From NCBI RefSeq assembly GCF_010726245.1, contig NZ_AP022561.1, positions 2,542,001-2,606,000 of the forward strand: DNA of 64,000 bases, read 5' to 3'. The translations under genes and the position numbers were made by a program. Of this stretch, positions 59,685 through 64,000 are shown one piece after another (positions within the stretch are counted from its first letter, which is position 1; each line of letters starts with the position of its first letter). Source of the stretch: Mycolicibacterium aichiense. GTDB taxonomy: Bacteria > Actinomycetota > Actinomycetes > Mycobacteriales > Mycobacteriaceae. The notes below the pieces were generated by a model. It saw nothing but the letters and a program-made list of their open reading frames with translations. It made no database searches and was not told the origin of the DNA.

Positions 59685-60956
59685 GTGGCTGATATCTCCA
59701 CTCCGAACGTGCCGCGCATGAGCGCGGCCGTGGCCGAGCAGACGTTGCACGAACCCGATGCCCGCGGGCACTTCGGCGCCTACGGCGGGCGGTACGTGGC
59801 CGAAGCGCTGATGGCCGTGATCGAAGAGGTGACGGCCGCCTACGAAAAGGCGCGCACCGACCAGGAATTCCTGGATCGCCTCGACAACCTGCAGACCCAC
59901 TACGCCGGCCGCCCGTCGCCGCTCTACGAAGCGGTCCGGCTGAGCGAGCACCTCGGTGGGGCACGGATCTTTCTCAAGCGCGAGGACCTCAACCACACCG
60001 GCTCGCACAAGATCAACAATGTGCTCGGGCAGGCACTGCTGGCCAAGCAGATGGGCAAGACCCGGGTGATCGCCGAGACCGGCGCCGGCCAGCACGGCGT
60101 CGCGACCGCGACCGCGTGTGCGCTGCTGGGTCTGGACTGCGTGATCTACATGGGCGCGGTGGACACCGCGCGCCAGGCGCTCAACGTCGCGCGGATGCGG
60201 CTGCTGGGCGCCGAGGTGGTGTCGGTGGAGTCCGGCTCCAAGACGCTCAAGGACGCCATCAACGACGCCTTCCGCGACTGGGTCACCAACGCCGACAGCA
60301 CGTACTACTGCTTCGGGACCGCCGCCGGGCCGCACCCGTTCCCGATGATGGTGCGCGACTTCCAGCGCATCATCGGCCTCGAGGCGCGGGCGCAGATGCT
60401 GGCGCAGGCCGGCCGGCTGCCCGACGCGGTGACGGCCTGCGTGGGTGGCGGGTCCAATGCGATCGGCATCTTCCACCCGTTCATCGATGACGAGAATGTG
60501 CGGCTGATCGGTTACGAGGCGGCCGGTGATGGCGTCGAAACCGGAAGGCATGCAGCGACTTTCGCCGGTGGAACACCGGGAGCGTTCCAAGGGTCCTACT
60601 CGTATCTTCTGCAGAACGAGGATGGCCAGACCATCGAGTCGCATTCGATCTCGGCGGGTCTGGACTATCCGGGCGTCGGCCCTGAGCATGCGTTCCTCAA
60701 GGACATCGGGCGTACTGAGTACCAGCCGATCACCGACACCGAGGCCATGGACGCGTTCCGGCTGTTGTGTCGACTGGAGGGCATCATCCCGGCCATCGAA
60801 TCGGCGCACGCCGTGGCCGGCGTGGTGAAGCTGGCGGGCGAGTTGGGCCCGGGTTCGATCATCCTGGTCAACTTGTCGGGCCGCGGCGACAAGGACGTGG
60901 AGACGGCGGCCAAGTGGTTCGGGCTGTTCGACCAGTCCGGCCCGGGAGCCTCATGA
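59685..60956 (+). CDS. trpB: Tryptophan synthase beta chain TrpB
   Basis: PLP enzyme joining indole and serine; 423 residues. PLP lysine K109 in [47 protein letters not shown]; phosphate loop [15 protein letters not shown]; and [19 protein letters not shown] at the end. GTG start 3 bp after the trpC stop; the short N-terminal extension before [17 protein letters not shown] is usual in mycobacteria. Overlaps trpA (ATGA). Confidence 0.96.
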   Translation: MADISTPNVPRMSAAVAEQTLHEPDARGHFGAYGGRYVAEALMAVIEEVTAAYEKARTDQEFLDRLDNLQTHYAGRPSPLYEAVRLSEHLGGARIFLKREDLNHTGSHKINNVLGQALLAKQMGKTRVIAETGAGQHGVATATACALLGLDCVIYMGAVDTARQALNVARMRLLGAEVVSVESGSKTLKDAINDAFRDWVTNADSTYYCFGTAAGPHPFPMMVRDFQRIIGLEARAQMLAQAGRLPDAVTACVGGGSNAIGIFHPFIDDENVRLIGYEAAGDGVETGRHAATFAGGTPGAFQGSYSYLLQNEDGQTIESHSISAGLDYPGVGPEHAFLKDIGRTEYQPITDTEAMDAFRLLCRLEGIIPAIESAHAVAGVVKLAGELGPGSIILVNLSGRGDKDVETAAKWFGLFDQSGPGAS

Positions 60957-61765
60957 CCGTCCAACACGCCCAGGCGGGACGGCTGGGTTCGGTGTTCGCG
61001 GCGTGCCACGACGAGGGCCGTGCCGCCCTGATCGGGTATCTGCCGACCGGGTATCCGTCCGTCGACGTGTCGATCGACGCGCTGGTGGCTCTGGTCGAAT
61101 CTGGTTGTGACATCGTCGAAGTCGGGGTTCCGTACTCCGATCCGGGGATGGACGGGCCGGTCATCGCGACCGCGACCGAGGTCGCGTTGCAGGGCGGCGT
61201 ACGGGTTCGCGACACCCTGCGCGCGGTGGAGGCCATCAGCGCCGCCGGCGGTCATGCGGTTGTGATGACGTACTGGAATCTCATGCTGCACTACGGAATT
61301 GACGCGTGGTCTCGTGACCTGGCGGCCGCCGGGGGACTGGGCATGATCACCCCGGACTTGATTCCGGACGAGGCCGACGAGTGGCTGGCCGCCGCGGAGG
61401 CACACGATCTGGACCGGATCTTCCTGGTGGCGCCGTCGTCGACCCCGGAGCGGCTGGCCAAAACCGTGCAGGCCTCGCGGGGTTTCGTCTACGCGGCCTC
61501 GACCATGGGTGTCACCGGCGCCCGGGACGCGGTGTCGAGCGCCGCACCGGAACTCGTGCGGCGGGTCAAAGAGGTTTCCGACATCCCGGTGGGGGTCGGT
61601 CTTGGTGTGCGCTCCCGTGAGCAGGCCGCCGAGATCGCGGCCTTCGCCGACGGGGTGATCGTGGGTTCGGCTCTGGTGTCGGCATTGACCGATGGGTTGG
61701 CGGCAGTGCGGACGCTGACCGAGGAGTTGGCCGTGGGTGTGCGACAGAAGGTGTCCGCTTCGTGA
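60953..61765 (+). CDS. trpA: Tryptophan synthase alpha chain TrpA
   Basis: Splits indole-glycerol phosphate to indole; 270 residues. Key residues: Glu in [27 protein letters not shown] and the Asp of the same block; [48 protein letters not shown] and [17 protein letters not shown]. Forms the channelled complex with TrpB. End overlaps lgt by GTGA. Confidence 0.96.
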   Translation: MTVQHAQAGRLGSVFAACHDEGRAALIGYLPTGYPSVDVSIDALVALVESGCDIVEVGVPYSDPGMDGPVIATATEVALQGGVRVRDTLRAVEAISAAGGHAVVMTYWNLMLHYGIDAWSRDLAAAGGLGMITPDLIPDEADEWLAAAEAHDLDRIFLVAPSSTPERLAKTVQASRGFVYAASTMGVTGARDAVSSAAPELVRRVKEVSDIPVGVGLGVRSREQAAEIAAFADGVIVGSALVSALTDGLAAVRTLTEELAVGVRQKVSAS

Positions 61766-63333
61766 CGACGACCGTCTTGGCTTATTTCCCGAGTCCGTCT
61801 CAGGGCGTGTGGCATCTGGGCCCGGTACCGATCCGGGCGTATGCGCTGTGCATCATCGCCGGCATCATCGCCGCGCTGGTGATCGGTGATCGCCGCTGGG
61901 TGGCCCGTGGTGGCGAGCGGGGCGTCATCTACGACATCGCGCTGTGGGCGGTGCCGTTCGGTCTGATCGGTGGGCGTCTGTATCACCTGATGACCGACTG
62001 GCGAACGTATTTCGCCGAGGGTGGCGCCGGCGTCGGCGCGGCGTTGCGGATCTGGGATGGCGGCCTCGGCATCTGGGGTGCGGTTGCCCTCGGCGGTGTG
62101 GGTGCGTGGATTGCCTGCCGGCGCAGAGGGATTCCGTTGCCCGCGTTCGGCGATGCGATCGCGCCGGGAATTGTGTTGGCGCAGGCGATCGGCCGGCTCG
62201 GGAACTACTTCAACCAGGAGCTGTACGGCCGCGAGACCACCGTGCCGTGGGGGATGGAGATCTTCTACCGGCGGGACTCCTCCGGGATGGTCGACGTGCA
62301 CTCCCTCGACGGGGTGTCGACCGGGCAGGTCGCCGCGGTGGTGCAGCCGACGTTCCTCTACGAGCTGCTGTGGAACGTGCTGGTGTTCCTCTTCCTGATC
62401 TGGATCGACCGGCGGTTCAAGATCGGCCACGGCCGGCTGTTCGCGGCGTATGTGGCGGCGTACTGCATCGGCCGATTCTGGGTCGAGTTGTTGCGCGACG
62501 ACACCGCCACCCATATCGCGGGTATCCGGGTGAACTCGTTCACGTCGGTGTTCGTGTTCATCGGTGCGATTGTGTACATCCTGTTGGCGCCCAAGGGCCG
62601 CGAGGATCCGACCACGTTGGGCGGTGAGCACGCGGCGGCCGGTGAGCCCGACGAGGAGTCGCCGGCCGAGCGGATGGCCGAGGATTTGGTGGCGGTCGCG
62701 ACGGGCGGAGGTATTGTCGCCGCCGCGACCGTGGCAGCCGAGCATGACTCCGAAGACGCCGCCGCTGTTGGCGATACGGAGGAGGCTGAGCCCGAGGCGG
62801 AGCCAGAAGCTGCGGCCGAGCCAGAGGCGGAGCCTGAGGCCCAAGCCGAGCCCGAGCCTGAGCCTGAGGCTGAGGCTGAACCGGAAGCCGAGCCCGAGCC
62901 GGAAGCCGCGCCTGAGGCTGACGCCGAACCGACCGCCGAAGCTGAGGCGGAGCCCGAGGCCGAACCCGAGCCGGAGCCGGAAGCCGAGCCGACTGCCGAA
63001 GCTGAGGCGGAGCCCGAGTCTGAGGCCGAAGCCGAACCCACTGCTGAAGCTGAGCCCGAGCCGGAAGCCGCGCCTGAGGCTGACGCCGAACCGACTGCTG
63101 AAGCCGAGCCGACTGCTGAAGCTGAGCCCGAGCCGGAGCAGGAAGCTAAGCCGGAAGCCGAGCCCGAGCCGGAGCCCGAGCCCGAGCCCGAGGCTGAAGC
63201 AGAACCGGCTGCTGAGCCCGAGCCGGAATCCAAGCCCGAGCCCGAACTCGTGCCCGCACCTGCGCAGCAACCCCGCGGATTCCGCACGGTCGTCCGCCGC
63301 GTGCTCTGGGGCGTCGAAGTCCACCGCGACTGA
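61762..63333 (+). CDS. lgt: Prolipoprotein diacylglyceryl transferase Lgt with long acidic tail
   Basis: Transfers diacylglycerol to the lipobox Cys of prolipoproteins; 523 residues, about 290 of which are the catalytic membrane core. Seven hydrophobic segments; the essential Arg is R145 in [15 protein letters not shown], and [11 protein letters not shown] holds the second conserved Arg. At the site of the E. coli H103 the sequence is [11 protein letters not shown], lacking the His as in other actinobacteria. Residues about 341–495 are a cytosolic tail built of Glu/Pro/Ala repeats. GTG start overlaps trpA. Substrate chemistry links it to lspA at the other edge. Confidence 0.94.
   Translation: MTTTVLAYFPSPSQGVWHLGPVPIRAYALCIIAGIIAALVIGDRRWVARGGERGVIYDIALWAVPFGLIGGRLYHLMTDWRTYFAEGGAGVGAALRIWDGGLGIWGAVALGGVGAWIACRRRGIPLPAFGDAIAPGIVLAQAIGRLGNYFNQELYGRETTVPWGMEIFYRRDSSGMVDVHSLDGVSTGQVAAVVQPTFLYELLWNVLVFLFLIWIDRRFKIGHGRLFAAYVAAYCIGRFWVELLRDDTATHIAGIRVNSFTSVFVFIGAIVYILLAPKGREDPTTLGGEHAAAGEPDEESPAERMAEDLVAVATGGGIVAAATVAAEHDSEDAAAVGDTEEAEPEAEPEAAAEPEAEPEAQAEPEPEPEAEAEPEAEPEPEAAPEADAEPTAEAEAEPEAEPEPEPEAEPTAEAEAEPESEAEAEPTAEAEPEPEAAPEADAEPTAEAEPTAEAEPEPEQEAKPEAEPEPEPEPEPEAEAEPAAEPEPESKPEPELVPAPAQQPRGFRTVVRRVLWGVEVHRD
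62782..63246 (+). repeat. Glu-Pro-Ala coding repeat in the Lgt tail
   Basis: About 155 codons alternate E, P and A (EPEAEPEP type) with occasional T, S, Q, K and D. At DNA level a 44-bp unit at 62890–62933 recurs identically at 63052–63095, a period of 162 bp (54 codons), so internal duplication has expanded the tail. A reader assembling this locus should expect length variation between strains. Confidence 0.8.
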
Positions 63334-63387
63334 CGTTGCTTGCATTCTGCTCGGCAACGTAGCTTCCAGCGCGAGCACTCAAATTGA

Positions 63388-63432
63388 CGTAGTCGACTAC
63401 GCGGGACAAGCCGTGGTCGCGACCCCTAGGCT
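63388..63432 (+). promoter_or_regulatory. Promoter region with palindrome before the last gene
   Basis: The 146-bp gap after lgt contains the perfect 14-bp palindrome CGTAGTCGACTACG (63388–63401) and, 25 bp on, TAGGCT (63427–63432) as -10, predicting a leader of about 40 bases. The palindrome sits at about -50 to -37 relative to the predicted start, a position suited to a regulator. No -35 is convincing. Confidence 0.35.
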
Positions 63433-63479
63433 TCGCTCGAGTTCCCAGCATCCTGGCAGGAACTCCGAAGGAGCCCCAC

Positions 63480-64000
63480 ATGAGCTATTCCCGGTATGTC
63501 GGTCGCGTCGGCGGGCTCGCCGTAGCCCTCGGGATCGGTGCAGCAATCGGGACCGCATGTGCGGTCGCGTCCGCGGATGACACCGGTGCGAGCTCGTCGC
63601 GCCAGCACAGCCAGGCTGGATCGAGTCGGCAGGCGACCGGTCCGCGGTCCGCAGCAGTCAGGCCGCGCGTGGCAGCTCCGAGACTCGCCGCCGGGCCTCG
63701 CGTTGCCAAAGCCCGGGCTGCGGCGTCTCCTTCGGCGCCCGGTCCGACCGGGACTCTCGAGCCAGTTCTGCTGACTGTCGCCCAATCAGGCCGTGAGCGC
63801 TTCAGGGTCACACCGGCCGCGGCGCAGGCGGCTGCATCCACGCCGACGGGCACGTGGGTCGACATCATCAACAATCACTACGACCGGATCGCCCAACAAG
63901 GCCTGGGCACGTACTTGGGAATGAACTCGCCCTATGGCGACGATCTTGTCGACCCGACCGGCATTCTCGATGTGGCATACAACTTTTCGGCGGATAAAGA
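63480..64000 (+). CDS. Secreted protein with Ala/Arg-rich region (3' truncated)
   Basis: At least 173 codons, open to the right edge. A Sec-type signal peptide is clear: SYSRYVGRVGGLAVALGIGAAIGTACAVASA then DDTGASSS. A disordered Arg/Ala/Pro/Ser-rich stretch follows (about 35–105), then TPTGTWVDIINNHYDRIAQQGLGTYLGMNSPYGDDLVDPTG begins a folded domain that is cut off. The layout resembles large exported mycobacterial proteins with a variable N-terminus, but I do not recognise the domain. GAAGGAG lies eight bases before the ATG. It is not the gene (Rv1615/pykA) that follows lgt in M. tuberculosis. Confidence 0.75.
   Translation, partial: MSYSRYVGRVGGLAVALGIGAAIGTACAVASADDTGASSSRQHSQAGSSRQATGPRSAAVRPRVAAPRLAAGPRVAKARAAASPSAPGPTGTLEPVLLTVAQSGRERFRVTPAAAQAAASTPTGTWVDIINNHYDRIAQQGLGTYLGMNSPYGDDLVDPTGILDVAYNFSADK

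Noticed and set aside
62782..63246. CRISPR-like array
   Set aside because: Repeats are in-frame codon repeats of a protein tail, with no constant spacer length and no cas genes.
62358..63378. Long minus-strand frames rich in Gly/Ser/Leu/Arg over the lgt tail
   Set aside because: They are the reverse reading of the Glu/Pro/Ala repeat; the repetitiveness explains the open frames and the apparent antifreeze- or silk-like composition.

Overview
The window is a dense, high-GC stretch of actinobacterial chromosome, almost certainly from a Mycobacterium/Mycolicibacterium-type organism. The main reason is gene order. lspA–pseudouridine synthase, dnaE1, ilvA, treZ/Y/X, bioA-F-D, bioB–bsaP, the nrtR/nadABC block, hisD-C-B-H-A-impA-F-I, bcp, trpE–(membrane protein)–C–B–A and lgt follow the order I recall for the Rv1539–Rv1614 segment of M. 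tuberculosis. Many genes begin with ATG or GTG only 6–8 nt after a TANNNT hexamer, which is the leaderless-promoter pattern common in mycobacteria. The nitrate/nitrite genes, absent from this position in M. tuberculosis, suggest a free-living species.

Layout. 1–5.8 kb: 3' end of lspA, an RluA-type pseudouridine synthase, rarD, a polysaccharide pyruvyl transferase divergent from a polytopic membrane protein, a single-pass protein with a SecD-like domain, and two DUF202 genes. 5.86–9.4 kb: dnaE1. 9.4–14.1 kb: accessory genes, including a transglutaminase-like protein, a flavoprotein divergent from a cysteine-rich MerR regulator, an SRPBCC protein, a tiny membrane protein, and an MFS exporter behind a TetR regulator. 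14.2–24.3 kb: a nitrate assimilation cluster (nitrate reductase fused to an NADPH flavoprotein, nitrate transporter, nirB, nirD, the HemD/winged-helix regulator nnaR, sirohydrochlorin chelatase). 24.3–34 kb: ilvA, the trehalose operon treX-Y-Z, and an acyltransferase. 34–40.6 kb: biotin synthesis with its regulator BioQ and the auxiliary protein BsaP. 40.6–47.3 kb: lipase, NrtR, nadABC, a Ddn-family protein and a LysE exporter. 47.3–53.7 kb: his operon. 53.7–56.6 kb: a secreted FAD oxidase, an ABC ATPase and bcp. 56.6–63.3 kb: trp genes and lgt. A secreted protein runs off the right edge.

How it works together. The nitrate cluster is a complete route from nitrate uptake to ammonium, including two siroheme-related genes for NirB. 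Three pathway regulators lie next to their targets with visible operators: BioQ (two TGAAC-N3-GTTCA boxes), NrtR (GTTTTCGA-N7-TCGAAAAC) and a MerR protein (dyad inside a 19-bp promoter spacer). A fourth, TetR, has two paired GTTGAC sites before its exporter gene. The his and trp clusters are incomplete: hisG, hisE, trpD and trpG are not here.

No stretch over 300 bases lacks a gene; the longest gaps are about 146 bp (before the final gene) and 127 bp (upstream of the FAD oxidase). I saw no tRNA, rRNA, insertion sequence, CRISPR array or prophage gene.
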